A stretch of 64,000 nucleotides of DNA from JASHPR01 sp963815375 (GTDB taxonomy: Bacteria; Actinomycetota; Actinomycetes; Streptosporangiales; Streptosporangiaceae): positions 124,001 to 188,000 of the forward strand of contig CAWFGX010000004.1 in assembly GCA_963815375.1 (NCBI GenBank), in the 5' to 3' direction. The position numbers were made by a program, and so were the translations under genes. The notes under the pieces are model-generated. The model was not told the origin of the DNA. It saw only the letters and a list, made by a program, of their open reading frames with translations, and did no database searches. The first letter of the stretch is position 1. Each line of letters starts with the position of its first letter. Of this stretch, positions 50,915 to 59,139 are shown in pieces.

Positions 50915-51916
50915 GTGACGACTGCTGATGGCAGCACTGTCCGGCTGACCCAGTTCGCGCACGGTGGCGGCTGCGCGTGCAAGATCCCGCCGGGCGAACT
51001 GGAGGAGACGATCGCCAAGCTGGCGCCAACGGGGGCGGGCGCGGACCTGCTCGTCGGTGTGGAGAATGGCGACGACGGGGCGGTGGTGCAGATCGGCCCG
51101 TCCACCGCAGTCATCGTGACCGCCGACTTCTTCACGCCGGTCGTGGACGACGCGTACACGTTCGGCCGGATCGCCGCGACGAACGCCCTGTCTGACATTT
51201 ACGCGATGGGCGGCCAGCCGCTGGTCGCGGTCAACCTGCTCGGCTGGCCGCGCGACCGGCTGCCGGCGGCGCTGGCAGCCGAGGTGCTGCGAGGCGGCAT
51301 GGACGCCGGGAGTGCCGCGGGCTGCTACGTGGCCGGCGGGCACAGCATCGATGATCCCGAGCCCAAGTACGGCATGGCTGTCACCGGCACAGTGGACCCG
51401 GCCGCGCTGCTGAGGATTGATGCCGGGCAGCCCGGCCTGCCCCTCAGCCTGACCAAGCCGCTCGGCATAGGCGTCCTGAACGCCTGGCACAAGGCGACGG
51501 GCGAGAGCAGCCAGGCTGCGGTCGATGTGATGACGACACTGAACGACAAAGCCAGCCAGCTCGCCGCCCAGGCCGGGATCCGCTGCGCCACCGACGTGAC
51601 CGGGTTCGGGCTGCTCGGTCATTTGTTCAAGCTGGCCCGGGCCAGCGGTGTCACTGCCGTGGTCAACCGGGCCGCTGTGCCGTTCATCGAGGGAGCCCGG
51701 GAGAAGGCGCGCGCCGGGTACATGCCTGGCGGGAGCCGGCGGAATCTCGAGTGGGTGCTGCCGCACACCGACACCGGCTCAGCCAGCGAGGAGGACCTGC
51801 TCTTGCTCGCCGATGCGCAGACCTCGGGAGGGCTGCTGGTAGCCGGGGAGGTCCCCGGAGCGCCGGTGATCGGGGAGCTGGTGCCGCGCGGCGACACCGT
51901 GCTCGTGATCCGTTAG
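50915..51916 (+). CDS. selD: selenide, water dikinase SelD
   Basis: 333 residues; makes selenophosphate for selenocysteine and selenouridine. The active-site loop TQFAHGGGCACKIPPGELEE has the catalytic Cys and Lys (Cys, not Sec, at the usual variable position). VENGDDGAVVQIGPSTAVIV, TADFFTPVVDDAYTFGRIAA, TNALSDIYAMGGQPLVAVNL and ATDVTGFGLLGHLFKLARA complete the family pattern. The GTG at 50915 gives a standard N-terminus; a TACATT -10-like box ends 6 nt before it and there is no Shine-Dalgarno, suggesting a leaderless mRNA. The upstream frame to 50762 runs through selC and is rejected. selA/selB are not in the window. Confidence 0.93.
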   Translation: MTTADGSTVRLTQFAHGGGCACKIPPGELEETIAKLAPTGAGADLLVGVENGDDGAVVQIGPSTAVIVTADFFTPVVDDAYTFGRIAATNALSDIYAMGGQPLVAVNLLGWPRDRLPAALAAEVLRGGMDAGSAAGCYVAGGHSIDDPEPKYGMAVTGTVDPAALLRIDAGQPGLPLSLTKPLGIGVLNAWHKATGESSQAAVDVMTTLNDKASQLAAQAGIRCATDVTGFGLLGHLFKLARASGVTAVVNRAAVPFIEGAREKARAGYMPGGSRRNLEWVLPHTDTGSASEEDLLLLADAQTSGGLLVAGEVPGAPVIGELVPRGDTVLVIR

Positions 51917-51917
51917 A

Positions 51918-52496
51918 TCACGGGCGGAAGATCAGGCAGCCGCTGGTCGCGTGCGCATACAGCTTGCCTTGGTCGTCGCACAGCCTGGCCTGGGCCAGCG
52001 CGGTGCGCGAGCCTAGATGAATAACGGTCCCCTCGCACCGGAGCGGGCCGGTCGAGGTCGTGACCGGGCGCAGGAACTTGAGGCTCAGGTCCTGTGAGGT
52101 GTAGACGGCGCCGGCCGGCAGCATGCTATGCACGGCACAAGCGCAGGCGGAGTCGCATATCGTCGCGTACACGCCACCGTGCACGGACCCGATGGGGTTG
52201 TAGTGGAACTCGGCGGGCGTCAGCCCGAATACCACCCGGCCCGGTTCCACGGACAGCAGCCCGAGGCCGAGGGTGCAGACTATCGGCGGAGCCGGCAGCT
52301 TGCCATCGGCGATGGCCCGGAGCAGGTCGATGCCTGCCATCGTCTGCGCGGCGCTGGCTGAGATAGCCGGGTCCTGCCACTGGTAGCTGCGCTCGCGAAG
52401 CTCGACCGCGGTTGGCTGATCCGGGCTGACGGAGCCGTCCGCCAGGCCGGGAAGGCCGCTGGCCGCTCCTTCACGCTGCCCGCTGAACTGCTCCAC
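51918..52496 (-). CDS. PaaI-family hotdog thioesterase
   Basis: 192 residues. The hotdog signature is FHYNPIGSVHGGVYATICDS (the HGG loop with the conserved Gly-Asp helix partner), followed by AVYTSQDLSLKFLRPVTTST and a C-terminal strand RTALAQARLCDDQGKLYAHA. Such enzymes hydrolyse acyl- or aryl-CoA thioesters; substrate not predictable. GTG at 52496 has GGGAGG 6 nt upstream and lies inside the end of the GNAT gene (26-nt overlap), so the two are coupled. Confidence 0.85.
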   Translation of the reverse strand: MEQFSGQREGAASGLPGLADGSVSPDQPTAVELRERSYQWQDPAISASAAQTMAGIDLLRAIADGKLPAPPIVCTLGLGLLSVEPGRVVFGLTPAEFHYNPIGSVHGGVYATICDSACACAVHSMLPAGAVYTSQDLSLKFLRPVTTSTGPLRCEGTVIHLGSRTALAQARLCDDQGKLYAHATSGCLIFRP

Positions 52497-53052
52497 GGCT
52501 GCCTCCCCTCACGGCGGCGCTGCCCGGCATGCTTACCCGGATCCTGACCGCGTCCTCGCTGAACTCCCGCCGGGCATCCGGCCAGGCGCGTGAGATAACC
52601 GTGAGCATGTCCTTGTTCTCCGGCAGGACATCCATAACCAGGACGCTGACGCCGCGGGCAGCGGCCCGGGCGGTCAGGCAGCGGAGCAGGGCCGAGCCAA
52701 CGCCCTGGCGCTGCCAGCGGTCGGCAACCACAAGGCCGATGTCAGCGGCTGTGCCGCCGCCCGGCTCGATGCTGTCGGCTGCCATCGCATGGCCGACAAC
52801 AGCCCTGCCGTCGGCAGCTACGAGCGCGTCCGTGGTCCGGGCAGATCCGCACATTCCCCGCAGCACCGACGAGCTGGGCGCTGCGCCAGAGAAGAACCTG
52901 AAGAACCTGGACCGGGGCGACAGCCCGGCCACAAACGAGCCGATCGCCGCGCAATCGCCCGCGTCAGCAGGGCGGATCACGATGCTGTTCGCGGAAGCGG
53001 AGGCACTGACACCCAGCTGAGTTCTCTTCACAGACCCAGAGTGCGCTTCCAT
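52471..53052 (-). CDS. GNAT-family N-acetyltransferase
   Basis: 193 residues from ATG 53052. GNAT core begins at SIVIRPADAGDCAAIGSFVA; motif A is DIGLVVADRWQRQGVGSALL and motif B RGVSVLVMDVLPENKDMLTV. The first 24 residues precede the domain and the true start could be further in (for example the GTG of VKRTQLG), because a consensus TTGACA at 53062-53067 on this strand would place transcription start within the annotated N-terminus. Divergent from the HxlR regulator with a perfect palindrome between. Confidence 0.8.
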   Translation of the reverse strand: MEAHSGSVKRTQLGVSASASANSIVIRPADAGDCAAIGSFVAGLSPRSRFFRFFSGAAPSSSVLRGMCGSARTTDALVAADGRAVVGHAMAADSIEPGGGTAADIGLVVADRWQRQGVGSALLRCLTARAAARGVSVLVMDVLPENKDMLTVISRAWPDARREFSEDAVRIRVSMPGSAAVRGGSRGAVQRAA

Positions 53053-53079
53053 TGCTAAGTCTGTCAACCAGACTTAGCA
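53053..53079. promoter_or_regulatory. 11-bp inverted repeat operator between HxlR and GNAT genes
   Basis: TGCTAAGTCTG (53053-53063), TCAAC, CAGACTTAGCA (53069-53079), a perfect inverted repeat. On the plus strand TTGCTA (53052-53057) and TAGCAT (53075-53080) are spaced 17 nt and form a good -35/-10 pair over it; the HxlR ATG is 6 nt after the -10 with no Shine-Dalgarno, implying a leaderless, autoregulated transcript. Confidence 0.8.
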
Positions 53080-53086
53080 TGCGATC

Positions 53087-53596
53087 ATGAGTCACTCATC
53101 CCCGGGTCCCTCGCCCTCCCGGCGCCCCTGGGTCCTGGACTTCGACATGCAGAACTGCACGATCGGTGCGGCCCTGGAAATCGTGGGCGAGAAGTGGACC
53201 TTCCTGGTTCTCAGGGAGGCATTCAACGGCGTCCGGCGGTTCGACGACATCCGCGACCGCACCTGTGCGCCGCGGCAGGTCCTCAGCGACCGCCTGGCCC
53301 GCCTGGTGGCCGAGGGCGTGCTGCGCAAGGTGCCCTACCGCGACCCCGGCCAGCGGACGCGCAGCGAGTACCGGCTCACCGAGAAAGGCGTTGCGCTGTT
53401 CCCGATCCTCGTGGCGCTGCTGGAGTGGGGCAGCAAGTACACGCCGAGCCCGGGGGGCCCGACCGTGGAACTCACACACCGGGACTGCGGGGCCCCGGTA
53501 GGACTTCAGCTTGCCTGCGACAAAGGTCACCGGCTGGCATCAGCCCGCGAGATCACCCCGCTGCCCGGTCCTGGCGCCCGCCCGCTGGTTGCATAG
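53087..53596 (+). CDS. HxlR-family winged-helix regulator
   Basis: 169 residues. The HxlR wHTH domain is clear: CTIGAALEIVGEKWTFLVLR, EAFNGVRRFDDIRDRTCAPR, QVLSDRLARLVAEGVLRKVP and SEYRLTEKGVALFPILVALL. Cys at DMQNCTIGAAL near the N-terminus matches the redox-sensing Cys of YodB/HypR-type members, so thiol or quinone sensing is possible. The C-terminal extension has further Cys (THRDCGAPVG, LACDKGH). It is divergent from the GNAT-thioesterase pair, the likely targets. Confidence 0.9.
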   Translation: MSHSSPGPSPSRRPWVLDFDMQNCTIGAALEIVGEKWTFLVLREAFNGVRRFDDIRDRTCAPRQVLSDRLARLVAEGVLRKVPYRDPGQRTRSEYRLTEKGVALFPILVALLEWGSKYTPSPGGPTVELTHRDCGAPVGLQLACDKGHRLASAREITPLPGPGARPLVA

Positions 53597-53617
53597 CGAG
53601 CGGGCGCGGCTGCCGGA

Positions 53618-54226
53618 TCAGCCCGGTCCGCGCAGCGGGCCCGGGTCGGTGATCGGGTACTGGCCGGTCGTGGTCGCGTAGCCCATGTCGTGGTCCATCG
53701 CGTCGCCGAGCCCCGGCTCTTCTGCCTCGGCGGCGAGTTCCGCGTCGCGGACAGCGACGACCGAGAACCGGCCCAGCGCCAGCGCGGCGAAGAACAGGAT
53801 CAGGACTCCGGTGCCGGTGAAGAACGCCGCCTGCTCAACGAACGTCCGCTGCGCCGCGCTCAGCGAGCCAAGCGAGCCGCCGAGCGGGGAACCGGGACTG
53901 ATCGAGCCGCTGGATACGAAGGCCTTCGTGGCGCTGGCGCCAACGATGAACCAGGCCCCGCCGAGCGCCGCGATGAACGCACCAAAGCCGCCGACGCCGC
54001 GGTGCGACGCCGCGGCCGCTAGCAGGCCGCCGAGCAACGCTGCCGCTCCAGGGACGATGGACAGCCACAGCCGCCCCGACGTGACATGCCAGCCGTTGTC
54101 TGGCACATAGGCGACATGCACGTAGTGGCCGACGAACGGGGCTAGGCCGCCCCAGACGCCGAGAAGGATCAGTAGCACGCCGCTGACTGCACCGCGGCTG
54201 CGCGGAACGTGGGCCACGCCAGTCAT
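53618..54226 (-). CDS. hypothetical four-helix membrane protein
   Basis: 202 residues with four hydrophobic segments: GAVSGVLLILLGVWGGLAPF, LWLSIVPGAAALLGGLLAAA, GGFGAFIAALGGAWFIVGAS and QAAFFTGTGVLILFFAALAL, then a cytosolic acidic tail rich in Glu/Asp (AELAAEAEEPGLGDAMDHD). A loop of Gly/Ser repeats (SGSISPGSPLGGSLGSLS) lies between helices 3 and 4. I do not recognise the family. GGAGGGAG precedes the ATG at 54226. Monocistronic. Confidence 0.72.
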   Translation of the reverse strand: MTGVAHVPRSRGAVSGVLLILLGVWGGLAPFVGHYVHVAYVPDNGWHVTSGRLWLSIVPGAAALLGGLLAAAASHRGVGGFGAFIAALGGAWFIVGASATKAFVSSGSISPGSPLGGSLGSLSAAQRTFVEQAAFFTGTGVLILFFAALALGRFSVVAVRDAELAAEAEEPGLGDAMDHDMGYATTTGQYPITDPGPLRGPG

Positions 54227-54253
54227 GGACTCACTCCCTCCGTCATCGGAGGA

Positions 54254-55489
54254 TCAAGACTTGCACGATGCGTACCCTTCGGGCACACGGTTATGCAAAC
54301 CATGGTAAATGGATAAGCGCGAATGCGCTGCAAACCGGTTCGCCGACCACGTCGCAGCCTCCTCAGGCGGCTGGCCGTCCGAGATCCAGCGAGTGATCAC
54401 CGCCGCCGTCGCCGGGGCGTTGAGGATGCCGGTCCGGAAGTGCCCCGACGTCAGCCAGGCGTTGCTGAGGCCGGGTACGCGGTCGATGACCGGGCGCCCG
54501 TCGGGGTGGCGCGGCCGGAAGCAGCACCACTGGTAGGCGATGCCCAGGCCCTTGGCAGCTGGCAGGGCAGCGACCAGCCCGCTCATGATCGACTCGATGA
54601 CCTCAGGCTGGATCGCGGGGCCCTCGTCCCCGACATCGAGGGTCCCCCCGGCCAGCAGCCTGGAGTCCTCGATCTGGGTGGCGACGGGCGCGACGATGCC
54701 GGGCAGCCTGATCCGCGTGGGCTCGGTGACCAGCATGTGGCCCTTGACCCGCTCGGACGGGATCCGCAGCGGGAGCCCGTCGATCACGGGCGGCTGGCCG
54801 GTGGCGAAGACCACCGCGCCCGGCTGGACGTCCCCGGCTGAGGTGGCCACAGTGACCACCCGGTCGCCGTGGATGGTGACCCCGGTGGCGGCGACTCCGG
54901 TCGCGACCGCGGGCAGGCGCGCGGCCAGCCTGGCCACCGCGCGCAGCGGGTTGACCCGCGCCTGGTGGCGGGTCAGCGCGCCGTCCATGGGCCGGGCAAG
55001 ACCCGGGATCAGCCGCGCGACCTGCCCAGGGGACAGCCACTCGATGGCCGGTGACTGGTGCGCGGCATAACCCCCGGAATGCGGCACCAGGCCGATCCAG
55101 TCGATGTCAATGAGCCCGACGCCTCCGGGCAGCCTCTGATCGATCTCCCGCCATCGCTCGAGGCTGGCCATTTCCAGGTCCACGAGCGGCTCGGGGTCGC
55201 TCCACTGGTGCGGCTCGGGAATCAGCAGCCCGCCCGCGCCGCCCGTGGCACCCGCACCGAGATGGCCAGTGTCGATCATGAGCACGGAGCCGAGCCCAGC
55301 CTCATGGCACGCTGTCGCGATCGAGACACCCATAATCCCGCCGCCTACGACGAGGATGTCCGGCCTCGGCTCGCTGACAGTGCCGCCGTCGCGGCCAAGC
55401 GCTGCCCGCTCCGTCGCGGTGAGCTGATAACGCCAGACGGCGCCGTCCACAGTCATGTCCCGGCTGATGCTATAGCCAAGCCCGGACAT
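54254..55489 (-). CDS. FAD-dependent oxidoreductase (DAO family)
   Basis: 411 residues. After a 45-residue N-terminal extension (MSGLGYSISRDMTVDGAVWR...) the flavin motif DILVVGGGIMGVSIATACHE appears, then HLGAGATGGAGGLLIPEPHQ. The C-terminal DAO signature includes CCFRPRHPDGRPVIDRVPGL and LTSGHFRTGILNAPATAAVI. This resembles glycine/D-amino-acid oxidases such as ThiO or hydrogen-cyanide-synthase-like subunits; substrate unknown. The start at 55489 is likely but ATG 55456 (MTVDGAV) is possible. It is separate from the response regulator upstream. Confidence 0.82.
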   Translation of the reverse strand: MSGLGYSISRDMTVDGAVWRYQLTATERAALGRDGGTVSEPRPDILVVGGGIMGVSIATACHEAGLGSVLMIDTGHLGAGATGGAGGLLIPEPHQWSDPEPLVDLEMASLERWREIDQRLPGGVGLIDIDWIGLVPHSGGYAAHQSPAIEWLSPGQVARLIPGLARPMDGALTRHQARVNPLRAVARLAARLPAVATGVAATGVTIHGDRVVTVATSAGDVQPGAVVFATGQPPVIDGLPLRIPSERVKGHMLVTEPTRIRLPGIVAPVATQIEDSRLLAGGTLDVGDEGPAIQPEVIESIMSGLVAALPAAKGLGIAYQWCCFRPRHPDGRPVIDRVPGLSNAWLTSGHFRTGILNAPATAAVITRWISDGQPPEEAATWSANRFAAHSRLSIYHGLHNRVPEGYASCKS

Positions 55490-55536
55490 CGTCACCCGGC
55501 GCTGACGACTGCAGGGTTCCTGTTCCGCGGCCTCGC

Positions 55537-56193
55537 TCAGGCGGGGTCCGCGGCCGTCCCCGGCGGAGGCAGCGCGCCGGTCTCGATCGCCTTCGTGACC
55601 GCTGCCGTCCGTCCGGACACCCCGAGCTTGGCGCACGCGCGCAGCAGGTGCGTCTTGACCGTGGCCTCGCTGATGAACATCTTCCGGCCGATCTCGGCGT
55701 TGGTGAGGCCGCGCGCGACCAGGGCAAGCACCAGTGCCTGGGTGGCCGACAGCGTCTCCGGCTGCGGTTCACGCACCCGGGTCATCAGGCGCCCGGCGAC
55801 AGCGGGCGCCAGCACGGTCTCGCCGCGGGCGGCCGCGCGGATAGCCCGCGCCAGCTCGGCCCGCGGCGTGTCCTTCAGCAGGTACCCGGTGGCGCCGGCC
55901 TCGACGGCCCGCAGGATGTCGGCGTCGGTGTCGTACGTCGTCAGCACCATGATCCGGGCCTCGGGCAGGTCGGCCCGGATCCGCGCGATCGCGCTCACCC
56001 CGTCGCCGTGGGGCATCCGCAGGTCCATCAGGATCACGTCGGGCCGCAGCGCGCGGGTCACGGCGACCGCCTCGTCACCCGACGCCGCCTCGCCGACCAC
56101 CTCGATGCCCGGCTCTGCGGCCAGCATCCCGCGCAGCCCTTCCCGGACGACCGGATGATCGTCGGCGAGCAGTACCCGGATCGCGCCGGTCAC
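55537..56193 (-). CDS. NarL/FixJ-type response regulator
   Basis: 218 residues. Receiver: RVLLADDHPVVREGLRGMLA, phosphoacceptor Asp in DVILMDLRMPHGDGVSAI (near residue 54), Thr/Lys switch in MVLTTYDTDAD and YLLKDTPRAELARAI. LuxR-type HTH: ALVARGLTNAEIGRKMFISE and ATVKTHLLRACAKLGVSGR. GTG start overlaps the histidine-kinase stop, so the two are a coupled two-component pair. It is the last gene of the ABC-2/two-component operon and probably controls transcription of that operon or of an export response. Confidence 0.93.
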   Translation of the reverse strand: MTGAIRVLLADDHPVVREGLRGMLAAEPGIEVVGEAASGDEAVAVTRALRPDVILMDLRMPHGDGVSAIARIRADLPEARIMVLTTYDTDADILRAVEAGATGYLLKDTPRAELARAIRAAARGETVLAPAVAGRLMTRVREPQPETLSATQALVLALVARGLTNAEIGRKMFISEATVKTHLLRACAKLGVSGRTAAVTKAIETGALPPPGTAADPA

Positions 56194-57356
56194 GCCGGCA
56201 CCTCGACGCTCACCGAGGTGCCCTCGCCGGGTGCGCTGCGCACGGTGAGCTGGCCGCCGGCCTCGCCCACCCGGGCTCGCATGCCACGCAGCCCGTACCC
56301 GCCGTTCGTTGCCTCCGGGTCGAAGCCGTTCCCGTCGTCGGAGATCTCCAGGCGCACGCTGGCCGGGGTGTAGCTCAGCCGGATCCGCGCCTGCCGCGCA
56401 CCGGAGTGCTTGCGGACGTTGGCCAGTGCCTCCTGGGACACGCGCAGCAGCATCACCTCAGCTGCCATGTCAAGGGGCCTGGGCGAGCCGCTTACCTCGA
56501 TGTCTGTGGCCGCGCCGAGGCCGGCTGCCTGGTGGGCCAGCCTGCGCAGGGCGTCGTCGAGCTTGCCTCCGTCGAGTTGCTCGGGCGCCAGCGCGGCGAC
56601 GAGTGTCCGCGCATCGGCGAGGTTCTCCCGCGCGGTCTCGGCAGCCAGCCGCAGGTGGCGGCGCGCTCCGTCCGGATCGCCGCCGATCTCGCCCTCGGCC
56701 GCCTGGATCAGCATGATCACGCTGGTGAAACCCTGCGCGATCGTGTCGTGAATGTCCCCGGCCAGCCGCTGCCGCTCGGCCAGCATCCCGGCCTCGTGGT
56801 TGACTGCGGCCAGCTCGCCGCGCGTTGCCTCGAGCTGCTCGATGATGTCGGCCCGCTCCCGGCTCTGGTCGATGATGCGGGTGATCCAGCTGCCGTACGT
56901 CACGGAGAAGCTCACGCCGGCCGCCGCGATGGCGAGCGACACGGCAGCAGTCACCAGATTCTGTACCCGGACCACCAGCAGCAGCCAGCCAAGAAAGTTG
57001 AGCCCGGTGGCAGCCCAGATAGCCACGCGCGGACTGGCCACGTAGAAGAACTGCGGGCACAGCGCGAATGCCAGGAACCACGTGTTCGGATCCTGGCTCT
57101 GCGCCACGGCGAACAATACGAACACGCCGGCGATGTAGACGGCCGAGCGCCGCGCGGAGCCGATGCCGCGGACCCACATGGGCCGCCCGACCAGGGCGTA
57201 CCACGGGACCATCGCGATCATCGCGGTGCCCGCTATCCAGCGCTCGGGCCAGGAGCTGCTCACCCAGACGACGAGGAGCACCGCGCCGAAGATCACCCCG
57301 TAATAGGCATCCCAGCGCCCCAGCTTGGTGGACCAGGCATGCTGCGACGCAGTCAT
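56190..57356 (-). CDS. membrane histidine kinase, HisKA_3 type
   Basis: 388 residues. Five to six hydrophobic segments (about residues 20-155) form the sensor; the phosphoacceptor His is in ERQRLAGDIHDTIAQGFTSV near residue 195, and the ATP-binding lid reads LEISDDGNGFDPEATNGGYG followed by LRGMRARVGEAGGQLTV. ATG 57356 (MTASQHAWSTKLGRWDAYYG) overlaps the ABC permease stop by 4 nt, which fixes the start; the frame further up is inside the permease gene. Kinase-transporter-regulator operons of this type commonly sense membrane-active compounds exported by the transporter. Confidence 0.92.
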   Translation of the reverse strand: MTASQHAWSTKLGRWDAYYGVIFGAVLLVVWVSSSWPERWIAGTAMIAMVPWYALVGRPMWVRGIGSARRSAVYIAGVFVLFAVAQSQDPNTWFLAFALCPQFFYVASPRVAIWAATGLNFLGWLLLVVRVQNLVTAAVSLAIAAAGVSFSVTYGSWITRIIDQSRERADIIEQLEATRGELAAVNHEAGMLAERQRLAGDIHDTIAQGFTSVIMLIQAAEGEIGGDPDGARRHLRLAAETARENLADARTLVAALAPEQLDGGKLDDALRRLAHQAAGLGAATDIEVSGSPRPLDMAAEVMLLRVSQEALANVRKHSGARQARIRLSYTPASVRLEISDDGNGFDPEATNGGYGLRGMRARVGEAGGQLTVRSAPGEGTSVSVEVPA

Positions 57357-58204
57357 CCGGCGCGCCTGCTCTGCCATCGGAACGTGGTCAGGCACAGCAC
57401 CAATCCTGCGACAACCCACGCTGCCAGCACCAGCGCGGTGCGGCCGTGCTCCCACGACCCGGCTGGCTCGAGCGCCGCCGCGTTGGCGGGCAGGAACACC
57501 GAGCGCAGGCCCTGGCAGATCCACTTCAGCGGGAAGATCGCTGCGATGTCACGAAGCCAGGGCGGCACAAACGTGAACGGGACGTACACCCCGGACATGA
57601 ACTGCAGCACCACGAACGGGAGCGTGATCACGGCGGTCGCGCTGCGCGCCGAGCGGGGCACGCTGCTCGCGGCGATGCCGAGCAGCGTGCAGGTGACCGT
57701 GCCCAGGATGAACACCCAGATGAACGTCCACCAGCGCTCGGCCGAGTCCGGCAGCTGCAGGTGGTCGACCAGCATGCCGACGACGATCAGGATCACCGTC
57801 TCAGCGACCGTGGAGACCAAGACCAGGCACGTCTTCCCCAAGAAGTAGGCCGCGCCCGGCATCGGGGTGCCACGCAGGCGTTTGAGCATGCCACGGTCGC
57901 GCTCGATCGCGATCGACATGCCCAGGTTCTGGTAGCTGGTGGACATGATGCCGCCGCCGATCAGCCCGGCAGCGAACAGCTCGCCGACCGACACGCCGTG
58001 GCCGACAGCGGAGCCCCGGAAGATCGAGCCCAGCAGCACCAGCATGATGGCGGGCAGCGCGAACACGAACGCCACCGCCTGCTTCTCCCGGAAGAACCCC
58101 TTCAGCTCGATCCCGGTCCTGGAGATAGTGACGCGGAGCGTGGACGGCAGGGGTGCCTGCCGCGCGCCCCGGGCCGCAGACCTCACCGGCGCCGACAGTG
58201 TCAT
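57353..58204 (-). CDS. ABC-2 type exporter permease
   Basis: 283 residues, six membrane segments. N-terminal FFREKQAVAFVFALPAIMLV, the cytosolic loop ERDRGMLKRLRGTPMPGAAY and TFVPPWLRDIAAIFPLKWIC before the last helices are typical of DrrB/ABC2 permeases. It is encoded between its ATPase and the histidine kinase with 4-nt overlaps on both sides. Substrate unknown; drug or lipid export is usual. Confidence 0.92.
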   Translation of the reverse strand: MTLSAPVRSAARGARQAPLPSTLRVTISRTGIELKGFFREKQAVAFVFALPAIMLVLLGSIFRGSAVGHGVSVGELFAAGLIGGGIMSTSYQNLGMSIAIERDRGMLKRLRGTPMPGAAYFLGKTCLVLVSTVAETVILIVVGMLVDHLQLPDSAERWWTFIWVFILGTVTCTLLGIAASSVPRSARSATAVITLPFVVLQFMSGVYVPFTFVPPWLRDIAAIFPLKWICQGLRSVFLPANAAALEPAGSWEHGRTALVLAAWVVAGLVLCLTTFRWQSRRAG

Positions 58205-59055
58205 TGCTTGCCTCCGATCAGCTCCAGGTAGACGTCCTCCAGGCTGGGGCGGGTCACGGTCAGCGCGGGCACCTCGCCGCCGTAGCGCGCCCCGAGCTCA
58301 GCTACCACCCGGGTCGGCTCACTGGTCTGCATGCTGTGGCGGGTGCCGCCTTCCTGCCAGCTCACCGTGGCCGCCATGGCCTCCCGCCCGCCTATCGCGG
58401 CCGGGGCTCCGGTGGCGCGGATCCGGCCGTCCGCGATCACCGCTACCCGGTCGGCGAGCGCCTCGGCCTCATCGAGGTAGTGGGTGGTCAGCAGGATCGT
58501 GGTACCGCTGCCGGATAGCTCGCCGATCAGGGTCCAGAACGCGCGGCGCGCCTCAGGGTCGAAGCCGGTCGTCGGCTCGTCCAGGAAGATCAGTTCCGGG
58601 TCGCCGACGATGCCCAGCGCCACGTCCAGCCGCCGTACCTGGCCGCCGGAGAGCTGGTGGATCCGTGACCGGGCCTTCGCGCCGAGCCCGACCAGGCCGA
58701 TCACCTCGTCCGGGTCACGCGGCTGCGGGTAGAACGAGGCGAAGTGGCCGACCATCTCGCGCACGGTCAGCTCCGTTGACTCCCCTTCGCTTGCCAGCTG
58801 CAGCACGATCCCGATCCGTGCCCGCCATGCCCGGCCGGCCCGCTGCGGGTCCTCACCGAGCACTTCCACCGTGCCGGCGTCCCTGTGGCGGTAGCCCTCA
58901 AGGATCTCCACAGTCGTCGTCTTGCCCGCGCCGTTTGGGCCAAGCAGGGCAAACACCTCGCCGCGCCCGATCTCGACATCGATGCCGCCGACAGCGGTCA
59001 CGTCGCCGTACTGCTTGCGCAGGCCGCCGACCCGCACGGCGGCCTCCTCGCTCAT
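58201..59055 (-). CDS. ABC-2 type exporter ATP-binding protein
   Basis: 284 residues. Walker A LLGPNGAGKTTTVEILEGYR, signature IHQLSGGQVRRLDVALGIVG, Walker B LIFLDEPTTGFDPEARRA and H-loop ILLTTHYLDEAEALADRVAV are all intact, so it is an active DrrA-like ATPase. The ATG at 59053-59055 is the last ATG of a tandem repeat array and overlaps the stop of a 9-residue micro-ORF (ATGA). It therefore has no independent Shine-Dalgarno and probably depends on re-initiation. First gene of the four-gene ABC/two-component operon. Confidence 0.93.
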   Translation of the reverse strand: MSEEAAVRVGGLRKQYGDVTAVGGIDVEIGRGEVFALLGPNGAGKTTTVEILEGYRHRDAGTVEVLGEDPQRAGRAWRARIGIVLQLASEGESTELTVREMVGHFASFYPQPRDPDEVIGLVGLGAKARSRIHQLSGGQVRRLDVALGIVGDPELIFLDEPTTGFDPEARRAFWTLIGELSGSGTTILLTTHYLDEAEALADRVAVIADGRIRATGAPAAIGGREAMAATVSWQEGGTRHSMQTSEPTRVVAELGARYGGEVPALTVTRPSLEDVYLELIGGKQ

Positions 59056-59139
59056 GTGCGCGCCTTCGGCACGGTACTCATGTGCGCGCCTTCGGCACGG
59101 TACTCATGTGCGCGCCTTCGGCACGACAGTGTGTGTCAT
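59052..59139 (-). CDS. three tandem coupled micro-ORFs preceding the ABC ATPase gene
   Basis: Reading the minus strand: ATG at 59139 gives MTHTVVPKART and stops at TGA 59106-59104. ATG at 59107 gives MSTVPKART and stops at 59080-59078; ATG at 59081 gives MSTVPKART again and stops at 59054-59052. Each stop overlaps the following ATG as ATGA, and the last overlaps the ABC gene. A ribosome could therefore terminate and re-initiate three times before translating the transporter. Peptide production is unproven. Confidence 0.5.
59053..59125. repeat. 26-bp tandem repeat (2.8 copies) at the ABC operon start
   Basis: The unit, in plus-strand sense CATGTGCGCGCCTTCGGCAC followed by GGTACT, occupies 59053-59078, 59079-59104 and (first 21 bases) 59105-59125, without mismatches. 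Each copy supplies one ATG on the minus strand. Because 26 is not a multiple of 3, every copy shifts the frame by one, but a TGA spanning each junction always overlaps the next ATG. Confidence 0.9.

Noticed and set aside
50414..51766. 450-codon antisense frame over selD and selC
   Set aside because: It reads through a tRNA gene and the SelD coding sequence.
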